A stretch of 64,000 nt of DNA from a virus. Numbering within the stretch: the first letter of the stretch is position 1; each line of letters begins with the position of its first letter. Below, in pieces: positions 1-8,976 of this stretch. Under the pieces are notes generated by a model that was given only the letters and a program-made list of their open reading frames with translations, ran no database searches and had not been told where the DNA came from. The DNA is taken from the IMG/VR virus record IMGVR_UViG_3300022198_002714, positions 25,753 to 89,752 of that record. One strand, given 5' to 3'. Made by a program: the position numbers and the translations under genes.

Positions 1-665
1 TTCCATTTTTTGAACTTCGGGTATTTGGTGTTATTACCGTTTGCAGTACGAGTGATGCTCACTACGGCGTTTGCCTGTCCGGTGTAGGGTGAAGTGCCCG
101 TTGAAGTAGTGTAAGGGGCACCCATAGCAGCAATACGATTTGCAATTCCTTGAGCAATAGATGCTGCTGATTTGGCGGTCGAGGTTGACGCATCGTACGT
201 GCTTACCCAATGAACTGAGTTTGGAGCGAAGAAACCATCCGATGCTGAGTCTTCCACAAAGTAAATTACATTCGTATCATCGAGAGCAAGTCTTGGTGTA
301 TTGAGATTGGAAATAGTAGTAGGTTCCCAATATCCTAAAGCACTTACCTTGACCACTTCCTCTTTTTCAGCATCAGTAATTTCATCTCCAATTTTTCGTA
401 CTCCGTCTATCCTGTACGAAAAATCAATTGAAGCACTCGCTTGCGTGCTTGACGACACAAACACCGCATCATCATCGGTCATGACACCTTCCAATTGAAT
501 GACGGCACGGGTCAGGTTGGAGTCGGTAGCGACACGGTGAGAACCTGAGTACACAAGTGGCTTGGGGTTGAACTTGCGGTCCACGTCCATTGTGACCGTC
601 GTGACGTTCAACTCAATGATGCCGCCGTTGCGCTGAATCAGACGAATCGGTGTACCGTTCGCCAT
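1..665 (-). CDS. Probable tail protein, 3' end cut by the window edge
   Basis: The reading frame starts with ATG at 665 in an ATGA overlap with the stop of the tape-measure gene and stays open to base 1, so only the N-terminal ~221 residues are visible. The protein begins MANGTPIRLI and is rich in beta-strand-like Ser/Thr/Val segments. I do not recognise a domain. Its place directly after the tape measure suggests a distal tail or baseplate component, because in tailed viruses these genes usually follow the tape measure. That role is inferred from position only. Confidence 0.6.
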   Translation of the reverse strand, partial: MANGTPIRLIQRNGGIIELNVTTVTMDVDRKFNPKPLVYSGSHRVATDSNLTRAVIQLEGVMTDDDAVFVSSSTQASASIDFSYRIDGVRKIGDEITDAEKEEVVKVSALGYWEPTTISNLNTPRLALDDTNVIYFVEDSASDGFFAPNSVHWVSTYDASTSTAKSAASIAQGIANRIAAMGAPYTTSTGTSPYTGQANAVVSITRTANGNNTKYPKFKKW

Positions 666-1723
666 CAGAACCGCCCCCTCATGGTGGTGCCGCCAAGGTT
701 GCGGGCCAACTCCTGCTGAATCATGTTGCCAATCTCACGGGCCAATTGCCGCTTGTCGGTACGGTCGGTGATGCCTCCCGCGTTGACTGTGATGTTGTAG
801 GTTTGATTGCCGCCCGGAGCGTTGTCGCCCGTAAGCGGCACAACCGCTTCGGGGCCTGCCTCACCGATAAGTGCAAGCGTAGGGGAGTTGACGATACCAC
901 CCTTAGCGAGTGCAGGAATCGTCCAACTGCTGAGGTCCATGCCTACCGTTTGTTCACCGAATGGCCCAAGGTCGAATGTCTTTGAGAAGTTCAAAGCACC
1001 AACAACTGCATTCCATCCCTCAATGATGATGTTGAGTGGTGCTTTCATCAAGTCACCAAATTGAGTAGCAAGGTTGCTGAAGAAGGTCGTAATTGACTCA
1101 CCCGTAGCCGCAAGCGTACCGCTTGGGTCGGCAATGAAATCCATGAGCCATCCAATGACAGTACCACCGACGTTCATAGCGAAGTCAAAGAAGTCCCCGA
1201 CCTTCGTAATGCCAAAGTTTGCCACACCACTCAGCAGGTTGACGATGGTGCTGAGCGGTTCGGGTAGCGCACCAATGGCAAGGTCAATCCGGTCCTTGAT
1301 GGAGAACGATGCAAACGCACCGCTGCCCGTAATGAAGTCGAAGACGAGTTGAAGCGGCTCAGGAATTACAAGAGCGAAAATACCCGCCCAATCAATTGAG
1401 AATCCGTCAAAGAGTCCTGTCCAATACTCTTTGGTGAAGACTTCAGGTAATTCAAATCCGGTGAACAGGGCAAAGATACCTTCGACTTTTTCCATCACCC
1501 CGTCCTTGATTTCCTGCCAACGAGCCATCACATTTGTCTTGAACTCGTCCCACCAAAGTTTGAGGTTCTCCCACTTTTCCAAGATGGGGGTCACCACGTT
1601 GTCGTTCACGAAGGTCTTGATGGACTCAAATGCCTTGATTGCCGTCTTACCAATGTCCTCAAACGCAGGGGCGATGCCTTGTACGAGGTTCGACAAGGAC
1701 GCCATGGTTGAGAGCAGCGTCAT
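665..1723 (-). CDS. Tail tape-measure-like protein
   Basis: 352 residues with long amphipathic and hydrophobic helical stretches (residues ~80-230). Near the C-terminus is the LAKGGIVNSP...LIGEAGPEAVVPL block typical of phage tape measures, followed by a helix-rich end containing IGNMIQQELARNL. Tape measures set tail length and fill the tail tube before DNA ejection. At about 1.5 angstrom per residue this short protein would match a tail of roughly 50 nm, unless other proteins contribute. It follows the two tail-assembly-chaperone-like genes, as in most tailed viruses. Confidence 0.85.
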   Translation of the reverse strand: MTLLSTMASLSNLVQGIAPAFEDIGKTAIKAFESIKTFVNDNVVTPILEKWENLKLWWDEFKTNVMARWQEIKDGVMEKVEGIFALFTGFELPEVFTKEYWTGLFDGFSIDWAGIFALVIPEPLQLVFDFITGSGAFASFSIKDRIDLAIGALPEPLSTIVNLLSGVANFGITKVGDFFDFAMNVGGTVIGWLMDFIADPSGTLAATGESITTFFSNLATQFGDLMKAPLNIIIEGWNAVVGALNFSKTFDLGPFGEQTVGMDLSSWTIPALAKGGIVNSPTLALIGEAGPEAVVPLTGDNAPGGNQTYNITVNAGGITDRTDKRQLAREIGNMIQQELARNLGGTTMRGRF

Positions 1724-1727
1724 ATCT

Positions 1728-2003
1728 TCACTCCCAATTCAAGAACGAGTAATCGAGGCTTACGGTTTCGCGGTCGCCGCCCTTCGCCTGTTGTCTCCTA
1801 CGTTCGCTCTCCTTTGTCTTCTCTTCGGTCGCCACCATTGCCCAAACGAGGGACTGCTTGAAGAGCCGAGGACTGAGGGCGTACACTTCTGCAAGGGACA
1901 TACCGTAGTGCTGCGAGATGATGTAGGCCCACAGTTCAATCTGTGTCGCTAAATCCTCTCCGCTATCGTACGTTGTCTTCTTGAGAAAGCGTTCGACCCT
2001 CAC
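1728..2003 (-). CDS. Tail assembly chaperone, second ORF
   Basis: 91 residues starting at a GTG inside the end of the preceding gene. It is small, charged and helical, with an LATQIELWAYIISQHYGMSL segment, and sits just before the tape measure, the standard place for the second tail chaperone ORF (lambda GT type). The ribosome-binding site is weak, and the frame is open further upstream in the -1 register. It may therefore be made by frameshifting from 2000-2368 rather than as a free-standing protein. Confidence 0.55.
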   Translation of the reverse strand: MRVERFLKKTTYDSGEDLATQIELWAYIISQHYGMSLAEVYALSPRLFKQSLVWAMVATEEKTKESERRRQQAKGGDRETVSLDYSFLNWE

Positions 2004-2368
2004 TCGCTCGGCGTCATAAACCCCCCTTGCATGGCCTCCGCAATCTCATTTGGCTGCGGAAGCACACGCGACACGGCTTCACCGATAGGTCCCTTCAGGG
2101 ACAGGAGTTCAGCACCCGTCAGGGCGGGGTTGGTGCGCACAATCCAATTGGAGAAGGCATGCTCCCAATACGCCTTGAGCGAGAGAGAGATTTCACCGTT
2201 TTGAATAAAGACCATTTTTTGTGCGGCGTCCTGAATATCGAGGAACGAAATGTCGCGCACCCAAACCTCAATGACCTGCGAGGGGTCATTGGGATTCACG
2301 GGTACAACGTGCATCGTTTCATCATTCGTCTTCAACAACAGGCTCTTGTCCGTCACTACTTGTGTCAT
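2000..2368 (-). CDS. Tail assembly chaperone, first ORF
   Basis: 122 residues. The ATG at 2368 is preceded by GGAGATG about ten bases upstream. It overlaps the 3' end of the SAP-domain gene by 47 bases. The sequence (MTQVVTDKSL, then VWVRDISFLDIQDAAQKM) has no firm family match by eye, but its size, its position between tail tube and tape measure, and the overlapping second ORF fit the tail assembly chaperone (gpG-like) that coats the tape measure during tail assembly. Confidence 0.5.
   Translation of the reverse strand: MTQVVTDKSLLLKTNDETMHVVPVNPNDPSQVIEVWVRDISFLDIQDAAQKMVFIQNGEISLSLKAYWEHAFSNWIVRTNPALTGAELLSLKGPIGEAVSRVLPQPNEIAEAMQGGFMTPSE
2018..2026 (-). other. Candidate -1 ribosomal frameshift site
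   Basis: Reading the minus strand, a G6-T3 run occurs near the end of the first chaperone ORF, with zero-frame codons GGG GGG TTT. The -1 frame is open from here through the GTG of the second ORF. It is not a canonical X-XXY-YYZ heptamer, but its position matches lambda G/GT-type frameshifting. Confidence 0.35.
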
Positions 2369-2837
2369 TCAATTCATCTCCAATGGGTGCAGCCGCCTCT
2401 TCTTCGACGGGGGCATCCGACTCGACTTCAGGGGCCGCTTCTTCAGCGGGGCCTTCCGTCTCATCTTCTTCGATTTCGATGCCGTTGTCGTGCTGACGCA
2501 GGCGCAGTACAATCTCGGCCTTAGTGCCGTACACCGGCAAGCCGCGCTCCTTGCACAAATCACGCAGTTCGGCAACGGTCATGGCGTCATACGCCAAAGT
2601 GGAGGGAAATGGGGTGTCCTCTTCAGTCACGACCTCTTCAGCAGGTTGTTCCACCACTTCAACCTCTTCGACCACCGACTCTTCCGGTACGGCAAGACGC
2701 TCTCGTACCCAAGTAAGGATGGCCGAGTGGCTTGAGACAGGGCATTCCGCTGCATGCTCGACGCCATTCTGTTCACACACCCAAAGAGCGTACTGCTCAA
2801 GCCCAAGCCGTCGGCACATAGCGGTGGATATAATCAT
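2322..2837 (-). CDS. SAP-domain acidic protein in the tail cluster
   Basis: 171 residues, ATG at 2837 with GAGGTGAGAG just upstream. Residues ~85-120 (MTVAELRDLCKERGLPVYG, then KAEIVLRL) match the SAP helix-extension-helix nucleic-acid-binding motif. The motif is flanked by long Glu/Val/Pro/Ala-rich acidic linkers. SAP-like motifs occur in some phage structural proteins. Between tail tube and chaperone it could be a structural or DNA-contacting accessory; the exact job is unknown. Confidence 0.6.
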   Translation of the reverse strand: MIISTAMCRRLGLEQYALWVCEQNGVEHAAECPVSSHSAILTWVRERLAVPEESVVEEVEVVEQPAEEVVTEEDTPFPSTLAYDAMTVAELRDLCKERGLPVYGTKAEIVLRLRQHDNGIEIEEDETEGPAEEAAPEVESDAPVEEEAAAPIGDELNDTSSDGQEPVVEDE

Positions 2838-2846
2838 TCTCTCACC

Positions 2847-4700
2847 TCAGTATTTCAGCAGGGTATCACGTGACAGGACGCGCATGGACTTGGGCATGAC
2901 CTTGAGTTGGCTCTTGACAACACCCTTGTCTTCGGGGATTTGGAGGGGTGCCTCAACGATGTAGTACTCGTCAATGAGGATGACCATGCGTTCGCTATTT
3001 CCAGCAGCCGTGTTACCGAGTGGCTTCTCAAACTCAATGACGATTTGCCCGTTTGTGGCACCGGTTTTGTGAACGCTGAACTCGGTGGCCGAGCGCATCT
3101 TGTTGAAGAACAACGGGTCGTCCACCATGACTTCAAGCGACAACTCGTAGGAGGTCTTGCCTTCAACCATCAGGGCGGTGTTGCGGCTACCACCGAAGGG
3201 TACGGCTTCATCAGCGGTACCTGAGTTCTGCGTTGAGCCGTTGATGGTGTGGAATGCCTGTATGCCGGTCTGCCCACTCAGGGTGAAGTTCAGCACCTTC
3301 CCTGCTTGCACACCGGCAATGTTGATGCTACCGTCATAGAACATGAAGGGCTTCTGCGTACCCAAACCGATGCCCGAGTTGAGGCGGTTGACATGGTTGT
3401 TGGCCGTGTCGTCAAACAGGCGGTGTGGGTCGTACCGGTCCGTGGACGTACCGGGGTTTTCCAAGCGACCCGCATCCGTGTAGCAAAGGGCCGAGTTGAA
3501 GTTGACCGCAAGACGCAGGGCAGCGTCGTTGTCGGTGGAGAGGGTAAAGTCCGTCACCTTGCAGCCACGAAACACACGGGTCAGCGTCTTGGCATCGGTC
3601 ACACCACCGTCATTCACAGTATCGGCGTCCTTGTCAAGACGGCGGTGGGACACCTCAAGGCTGAACGAAGGGGTGTGCGAGCGAGCGAAAAGCAGGTGCG
3701 TCACAGGATTCGTAATCGCACACGTCGAAGCAGCAATGGAAGGTGCGTTACCCGCGTTGTACACGTGGTGACTGACTGTACGCCCCGTAGTGTGGTCGTA
3801 GGCCAACGGCTCGTCAAGGAAAATGACATTGCCTCTCTTTCCAACAATACGACGGATTTCATGGGGGTATGCGTTATCAAAAAGTCGGGCATCAACCGAT
3901 TTGTCCCATACCGAGGTAATTGGCTCATGGTCAAGAACAACAGGCAAAGCGGTAACATCATCTTTGATATGAATGAAATTGCCAACCGCGAATGAACTTG
4001 CGTCAGCGAGCGTCACAGACGTAGCACCAACTTTCGTTTCGCCGTTCAAAGTGGACGTAGTACCGGAGTCAGGCAGCGTTGAAATCTCGTTGCCAAGGCA
4101 ATACTTGAGCCATCGAGCGGTGTGCATCGCCACCTCAAAAGAACCACCTTCGGTGATGAACTTGCCCGGAACCTGCACGGCGGTATCTCGACCAAGACCG
4201 ACAACGTGGTACCGCTTGAGGTCCACCTTGGTTTCAGGCAGCGTGAGTGCGGTAGCAATACCGAGGAATTGGTCGGTAAGAACATTCTCCGTAGGTCCAC
4301 TACTTGCATACGCATTGTTTAGAGCGTCCACAGGCGGTGTCTTGTACGGCAGGACGTGCAATGAATGCGAGGTACCGGTACCGGCCAAAAGAGCAGGCGA
4401 AAAGTTCAGCGTATTACCGTCGTTTCCGGTGATGGTGAACACGCGACCATCAGCAGCGTTATCCCCACTACCCACAGGTGTTTGACCGGTCAACACAAAC
4501 TGAGAGCCAACAAGTATGTCTTTGGGAAACATCAATCGGTTGCTACCGTCAAAGAAAGGAGCAACACCGGACGTGAAGGTGAACGACGTATCACCTAACG
4601 CTCCCTCAAAAGAAGCATCCGTTCCATGTACGAGCGTAAAACCCGTCTCCGTTGCGAAGGAAACCTCCGCCAAATCACCCTTGTACACAGTACCCGGCAT
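2847..4700 (-). CDS. Major tail tube protein (probable), enlarged
   Basis: 617 residues; ATG at 4700 with GAGGTGAG seven bases upstream. The protein is beta-rich throughout. It starts MPGTVYKGDL and ends in a segment resembling tail-tube domains (SYELSLEVMVDDPLFFNKM, then VILIDEYYIVEAPLQIPEDKG). Standard tube proteins are 150-300 residues, so this one appears to carry large inserted or added beta domains, perhaps exposed on the tail surface. It is placed between the tail terminator candidate and the chaperones. A sheath protein is the main alternative, but I see no sheath signature. Confidence 0.6.
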   Translation of the reverse strand: MPGTVYKGDLAEVSFATETGFTLVHGTDASFEGALGDTSFTFTSGVAPFFDGSNRLMFPKDILVGSQFVLTGQTPVGSGDNAADGRVFTITGNDGNTLNFSPALLAGTGTSHSLHVLPYKTPPVDALNNAYASSGPTENVLTDQFLGIATALTLPETKVDLKRYHVVGLGRDTAVQVPGKFITEGGSFEVAMHTARWLKYCLGNEISTLPDSGTTSTLNGETKVGATSVTLADASSFAVGNFIHIKDDVTALPVVLDHEPITSVWDKSVDARLFDNAYPHEIRRIVGKRGNVIFLDEPLAYDHTTGRTVSHHVYNAGNAPSIAASTCAITNPVTHLLFARSHTPSFSLEVSHRRLDKDADTVNDGGVTDAKTLTRVFRGCKVTDFTLSTDNDAALRLAVNFNSALCYTDAGRLENPGTSTDRYDPHRLFDDTANNHVNRLNSGIGLGTQKPFMFYDGSINIAGVQAGKVLNFTLSGQTGIQAFHTINGSTQNSGTADEAVPFGGSRNTALMVEGKTSYELSLEVMVDDPLFFNKMRSATEFSVHKTGATNGQIVIEFEKPLGNTAAGNSERMVILIDEYYIVEAPLQIPEDKGVVKSQLKVMPKSMRVLSRDTLLKY

Positions 4701-4709
4701 CTTCTCACC

Positions 4710-5159
4710 TCAAGGAATCAGTTCTGCAAGTGTTACAACTTCAATCTGAAATGTCATCCGGTGCATGTGTTTGCTACGGTCTGACAGGTCGGTGCGCGTC
4801 TTGAACACCATACGGTCGAAGTTGATACCATCCCCCTTGCGCTTTGAATGGACGAGCCGTCGTATCTCGTTCTCAAGTTTTTGCAAGTGCTTCCGTCCTT
4901 TAACCGTTCGGGCATCAACGGTGATGTTGATTCGCGTTGTCACAAAGTCGTAAAACAACTCAGGAGCCTCTTCGTTATGCGCCGTTTCGTACAGGAGAAT
5001 GAAGTCGTGCTTCTGCAAGTCAAGACGCTTACCATGTTCAGGGTCCGTGGTCGTAATGTCAATCACAACAGGGCGGTAGTTGCCCGTGTTGGCGCGGTTC
5101 CAATTATCCTGAAACAACCCAACCATAACGTCGAGGCCTTCAGTCCACGTTGCAACCAT
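4710..5159 (-). CDS. Tail terminator / neck protein (probable)
   Basis: 149 residues, ATG at 5159 overlapping the previous stop. The alternating beta-strand and helix pattern (FYDFVTTRINITVDARTVKG, a helix LQKLENEIRRLV, then a closing strand MTFQIEVVTLAEL) resembles tail terminator or tail-completion proteins that cap the tail and join it to the neck. The gene order connector-terminator-tube supports this. There is no definitive motif, so the call is by pattern and position. Confidence 0.5.
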   Translation of the reverse strand: MVATWTEGLDVMVGLFQDNWNRANTGNYRPVVIDITTTDPEHGKRLDLQKHDFILLYETAHNEEAPELFYDFVTTRINITVDARTVKGRKHLQKLENEIRRLVHSKRKGDGINFDRMVFKTRTDLSDRSKHMHRMTFQIEVVTLAELIP

Positions 5160-5527
5160 TACCGAATCCCCTCCGTACGCTTCATCTCTTTCAGGTCACG
5201 GTAGTCAAGGGGTACAAAAAAACCATCCTTGTACTGCAATTGCTGCTCACGAATCTGAAAGTTGGCAGCAAGCATTTGCCGGTCCACCGAATCGTTAATT
5301 GATTCAACCACCATTTCATTTGCAGGCTCACCCTCTTCGTTGATGATTTGACCCTCGATGAACTCGCAATCAGCCGCGCCTGCTTCGATGCGAAGGAACA
5401 TTTCACGCATGCTCGCAGGCTCTTGGGTGAAGTATTCACGCAAGTCGGCCTGCAACTTCTTGTCTTTCATGTACATCTCGGTAAGCCCATCAACAAGAGC
5501 CATGCCTTGCTTCGTGAACTCCCTCAC
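5159..5527 (-). CDS. Small neck-region protein of unknown function
   Basis: 122 residues; GTG start at 5527 in a GTGA overlap with the previous gene. It is helical and acidic (MREFTKQGMALVDGLTEMYM), with a C-terminal region rich in Asp/Arg. It lies between the head-tail adaptor candidate and the tail terminator candidate, where a stopper or adaptor protein is expected, but the sequence shows no recognisable fold. Confidence 0.5.
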   Translation of the reverse strand: MREFTKQGMALVDGLTEMYMKDKKLQADLREYFTQEPASMREMFLRIEAGAADCEFIEGQIINEEGEPANEMVVESINDSVDRQMLAANFQIREQQLQYKDGFFVPLDYRDLKEMKRTEGIR

Positions 5528-7110
5528 TCAAACACCACCAACTCAACATAGCGGGGCAGGGTTCGGTCAATTTCAGCCTGATACAGTTGCACCTTGCTTG
5601 CAAGGTCAATGTTCTGCGTACCTTCAGGAATCAGTACGCTGCGGTCGTCAGCCATCAGCAACTCGATGGCAACCATCTTTGTGCAAACGTCTTCAATTGC
5701 TTTTTCGATGTACCGCTCGCCATAGATGTAAGCGACCTTAATTGCGTTCCATTCAAAGAAAGGATAGGAGTTGTTGAAGTAAATGATACCCTGCTCCGGG
5801 TCAAGCCACCAATCGCGCAGACGGCCCACGTCACCGCTGCTGCTGCCGCCTTGCAGGTCCACTTGGAAGGTCTGCTGCGAGATGGTACCCGTCACGGCAG
5901 TATGGTCACCGGCCACGTCAGCGCAACCCGTGAATGTGGTTGCTGTCTTGCCCGTGTAGCGGAAGACAATGGCTCCGTTGATGGCAACACCGGCATTCAC
6001 GAACCCCTCAGTCGAGTTCACCGTGATAGTCCCCGACACGGCAGAAACCACCGTAGCCGTCCGTCCCGCCGTCTGCTCAATCACAATGTCAGACGAGGTG
6101 GACACGATGCTGCACGTTTCACCGCTCTTAACGGGGCGCATACTTGTGATTTTGACGACTCCCGTACCAAGGTCAGCGTTCGCGCTTGCGAGGAACTCGT
6201 TGTGTACGGCGACATTGGTAGTGGAGCCTTCAAGCGTAAAAGCAGGACTAAACGTCACCGCAGCCTTGTTCACCCTGTCTTCCTTGTTGATGAGGTCAGC
6301 AAGATTTTGAGCCGCCGTGGTCGCGTCAAAATCTCCACGCCAATTAGTACTGCCGCTACCAACAGAAAGAGTGCCAACACTCCCGTTACCACTACTAACG
6401 TACAGACTCTTCCCACCCAAGCCCGAAACATCTGCCAATTTGATGCGGGCTTCGGCTGCTCCGATTTCACGGTAGTCGTCTCCTTGCCACAACTCAATTC
6501 GCAACACTTGTTGTACGTTACGGAACATAAGTGGGGCTGTACCTACATAATCGGTGTAGTAGCGGCGGCGGTAGGGCTTGTACGTGTCGAAGTTGATGTA
6601 CTCAGCCGTGACAAGGTAGGGTCGCCAAGCGTTGTGCGTGATGTTGTCAATCCGGTCTTGCATGCGCTGAATCACATGCTCGACCTTGGCCTTGGTCACA
6701 CCACGGGTCTTGCCGTTGGTGAATGAGGCTTGGTTCTGAATGTAGCCGTTGTCAGCGACTTGGTAGTCAGCAGCCGTCAACGGGGAAGTCGTGAAGGTGA
6801 TTTTGACGTGTCCCTTGCCTGCTGAGTCCCCTGCGGTACTCGCAGCGATGGTACTGATTACCAAATCTTCGTGACCAAACGGGTCAGCATCGCTATACAC
6901 CCGAACAAGGTCACCAACCTCAAAACCGTGGCTGCGGAACTCGGTCCCTGTGATGTACACGGCATCTGTGTCTGCATCAGCACTCATCAGCACCGCGTCT
7001 GCGGGTCCAATGTCGAGCAGGTCAGCGACTTTCTGAACGGTTGTGTACACGATTGCCGATGGGTCCAAGGGCCGAGTTTCCGGCTCACCGGGACTGAAGA
7101 CAACGGGCAT
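5524..7110 (-). CDS. Head-tail adaptor-like protein with beta-sandwich insert
   Basis: 528 residues; ATG at 7110 with GAGGTGAG upstream. The N-terminal (VQKVADLLDI) and C-terminal (YIEKAIEDVCTKMVAIELLM, then IDRTLPRYVELVVFE) helices resemble the helical core of gp6/gp15-type head-tail adaptors. About 200 residues of Gly/Ser/Thr/Val-rich beta sequence (residues ~240-430) interrupt them, suggesting an Ig-like decoration domain. Adaptors form the ring under the portal. The position, after small head genes and before tail genes, agrees. Confidence 0.55.
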   Translation of the reverse strand: MPVVFSPGEPETRPLDPSAIVYTTVQKVADLLDIGPADAVLMSADADTDAVYITGTEFRSHGFEVGDLVRVYSDADPFGHEDLVISTIAASTAGDSAGKGHVKITFTTSPLTAADYQVADNGYIQNQASFTNGKTRGVTKAKVEHVIQRMQDRIDNITHNAWRPYLVTAEYINFDTYKPYRRRYYTDYVGTAPLMFRNVQQVLRIELWQGDDYREIGAAEARIKLADVSGLGGKSLYVSSGNGSVGTLSVGSGSTNWRGDFDATTAAQNLADLINKEDRVNKAAVTFSPAFTLEGSTTNVAVHNEFLASANADLGTGVVKITSMRPVKSGETCSIVSTSSDIVIEQTAGRTATVVSAVSGTITVNSTEGFVNAGVAINGAIVFRYTGKTATTFTGCADVAGDHTAVTGTISQQTFQVDLQGGSSSGDVGRLRDWWLDPEQGIIYFNNSYPFFEWNAIKVAYIYGERYIEKAIEDVCTKMVAIELLMADDRSVLIPEGTQNIDLASKVQLYQAEIDRTLPRYVELVVFE

Positions 7111-7134
7111 TCAACAACTCACCTCACGACTTCA

Positions 7135-8478
7135 TCAATAATAATCGCTACCGTCGAAATCAGGGTCTTTTAATGCGGCCCTGCAATTTTCGCAGAACTT
7201 CCATGCAGGTTCAGCCGATGAGTGAATGCTAAAGATGTGACCGCATTTTTCGCACTCTTTTTGGACGATAGGGTCAATGCCCCCAAGGTAAGGATTCCAA
7301 GATTGCTTCATCAGGCTCCAAGCGTCATTGAACGGTGTGCTACGGGTGAAGGCCTTGCCGTACATGTCATCATCACCGCCCTCGCCGGGGTCACGCATTT
7401 CAGGTATAGAGGTTTGAGATGGCATAACGTCTTCTTCCAAAAGACACTCAAGACATTTTTTTGCGTATTGTAAAGTGTACAAATCATCCTCTTGCTCAAC
7501 GTAAATACCGCTTTTGCAAACCGGACAATGCGCAAAATACTCCTGACCCTGCCAATCGTAAGGTCCGAGAGGGGTTACGTTTCCATCTGCGTCGTAAGAT
7601 TGTTGCCAATCTCGCTTGACAATTCTCCAAGCGTCATTGAACGGTGTGCTACGTGCGAAGGCCTTGCCGTACATGTCATCATCACCGCCCTCACCGGGGT
7701 CACGAATAGGTGGCTTCACGGTGCTACTCAAGCCAATTCTCATGTACTCAAGCACCTTTGCTTGGTCTTCAGGACTGAGTGAAGCCATCTGCGACAGGAA
7801 AGCATCGCTGCCGGTGACGGGGGGTGTCTCAGGCTCAACCTCAACAGGCTTTGGCGCACGTGCAGATGCCGACATGTCCGGCGCGGCAGGCAATTTTTCA
7901 GACAAGTTTCCTTCTTCGTCAAACAATTCCTTTGCCCCTTCAGGCATGGGGAAGCCATACGACTCAGCGTTCTTGGCCTGCGCACTATCCTGCATGGCTT
8001 GCAACTTCTTTGACTGACCTGCCTTGCCTGCGAGGGTTTGCACTTGCTTTGTGCCACTACGCATGGCGTTTTCTCGCTCAGCAGCACGCTGCTGCTTTGG
8101 CGTCATAAATGACTTGTGGTCGTCACCGGGACGATTAAACTCAGCAAAAACGTCCTCAAGGCTCTTACCCTTCATTTCTGCCTGTCTTTCAGGGTCAATG
8201 TCCATAGGGTCATTTACAAACTCAAGGTCGTGCATTTTAGGATTGGCAAGCATCTGCAACATGATGAGTTCACGAAGACGGTCAGCAGCGGGGCCGTAAT
8301 TCGGGTCAGCCTGATTCGTCCAACCCATCTCACGCAACTGAGGATAGGCAATCTTGTTAGCAACACGCGACAAAGGGTGTGGCCCAAGACCTGCCTTCTT
8401 ACCTCCGGTGAGGGGATAGTACACCTTTTGTCGCTGAGGTGTCATTTCACGTCGGGCTTTGACAAGTACGTATGCCAT
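7135..8478 (-). CDS. Virion-associated protein with duplicated PFNDAW module and zinc ribbons
   Basis: About 447 residues from ATG 8478; a GTG at 8487 overlapping the upstream stop is an alternative start. The C-terminal half holds two copies of a module of about 27 residues (DPGEGGDDDMYGKAF followed by STPFNDAW), each followed by two CxxC pairs (CPVC...CLEC; CEKC...CENC), so two zinc-ribbon units are likely. The STPFNDAW[R/S]-x-[V/M]-K segment is the recurrent motif shared with other late proteins. The middle is Pro/Glu-rich and probably disordered. No enzymatic family was recognised. Confidence 0.6.
   Translation of the reverse strand: MAYVLVKARREMTPQRQKVYYPLTGGKKAGLGPHPLSRVANKIAYPQLREMGWTNQADPNYGPAADRLRELIMLQMLANPKMHDLEFVNDPMDIDPERQAEMKGKSLEDVFAEFNRPGDDHKSFMTPKQQRAAERENAMRSGTKQVQTLAGKAGQSKKLQAMQDSAQAKNAESYGFPMPEGAKELFDEEGNLSEKLPAAPDMSASARAPKPVEVEPETPPVTGSDAFLSQMASLSPEDQAKVLEYMRIGLSSTVKPPIRDPGEGGDDDMYGKAFARSTPFNDAWRIVKRDWQQSYDADGNVTPLGPYDWQGQEYFAHCPVCKSGIYVEQEDDLYTLQYAKKCLECLLEEDVMPSQTSIPEMRDPGEGGDDDMYGKAFTRSTPFNDAWSLMKQSWNPYLGGIDPIVQKECEKCGHIFSIHSSAEPAWKFCENCRAALKDPDFDGSDYY
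7316..7395. repeat. 80-bp direct repeat, copy 1
   Basis: Almost identical to 7625-7704 (309 bp, or 103 codons, apart). It encodes the repeated DMYGKAF-x-RSTPFNDAW module of the gene at 7135-8478. Only a few bases differ, which suggests a recent internal duplication or gene conversion. Confidence 0.85.
7625..7704. repeat. 80-bp direct repeat, copy 2
   Basis: Second copy of the repeat at 7316-7395, in the same reading frame and the same gene. Confidence 0.85.
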
Positions 8479-8483
8479 TTTAT

Positions 8484-8777
8484 TCACAACCTGTTCTTTT
8501 CGTCTCGGTGTCCGAGGTTGTACTCCATAGGACGCTCACACGCACCACAGGTTGCCCGCCACAGGAAGTGGAGGAACCCGCAATGCACGCACCGCGTACC
8601 TGAGCCGATGTTCAGCACATCACCGATATTTGCATTCCGGTTGCGCTGAGCCGCCGTGACGCCCGCGAGGGGGCGGTCGGTGTTGGTGACGACCGCGTTC
8701 TCAAGGTCGTACTTGACGCCCTGCTTGCCTGCGCGAACGAGGTCTTCAAGTTCGATTGAACGTGCATCAAACCCCAT
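8484..8777 (-). CDS. Small zinc-ribbon protein of the head cluster
   Basis: 97 residues from the ATG at 8777, chosen because GAGGTGGGG precedes it; an ATG at 8792 overlaps the upstream stop and is possible. It contains CVHCG followed by CGACE, a four-cysteine zinc-ribbon pattern around residues 66-82. The N-terminal MGFDARSIELEDLV is helical. It belongs to the run of small genes between capsid and neck. The function is unknown. Confidence 0.6.
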   Translation of the reverse strand: MGFDARSIELEDLVRAGKQGVKYDLENAVVTNTDRPLAGVTAAQRNRNANIGDVLNIGSGTRCVHCGFLHFLWRATCGACERPMEYNLGHRDEKNRL

Positions 8778-8788
8778 CGTACCCCACC

Positions 8789-8965
8789 TCATGTGAAGGA
8801 CACGACAAGATAGATGTTTCCAAGCACCGTGATTGGTTCTGCGCTAACGATAGAGTTGGCACCGATGGCCGCAGCAACGTCAGTAGCAACCGCTGAGTTC
8901 AACGCCGTAAGGTCGCTGAAGTCCTTGGGCGAGTATGGCCCAATCACCTTCGCTCCTTCCGCCAA
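8789..8965 (-). CDS. Small protein with TTG start
   Basis: 58 residues, beginning (M)AEGAKVIGPYSPKDFSDL and ending VLGNIYLVVSFT. The start is a TTG at 8965 with GAGGTGA five bases upstream, and its TGA overlaps a downstream ATG, so both ends fit the operon. Without this gene the cluster would have a 185-base hole. It looks like a short beta-rich structural peptide; no family was recognised. Confidence 0.6.
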   Translation of the reverse strand: MAEGAKVIGPYSPKDFSDLTALNSAVATDVAAAIGANSIVSAEPITVLGNIYLVVSFT

Positions 8966-8976
8966 GAGGAATCACC

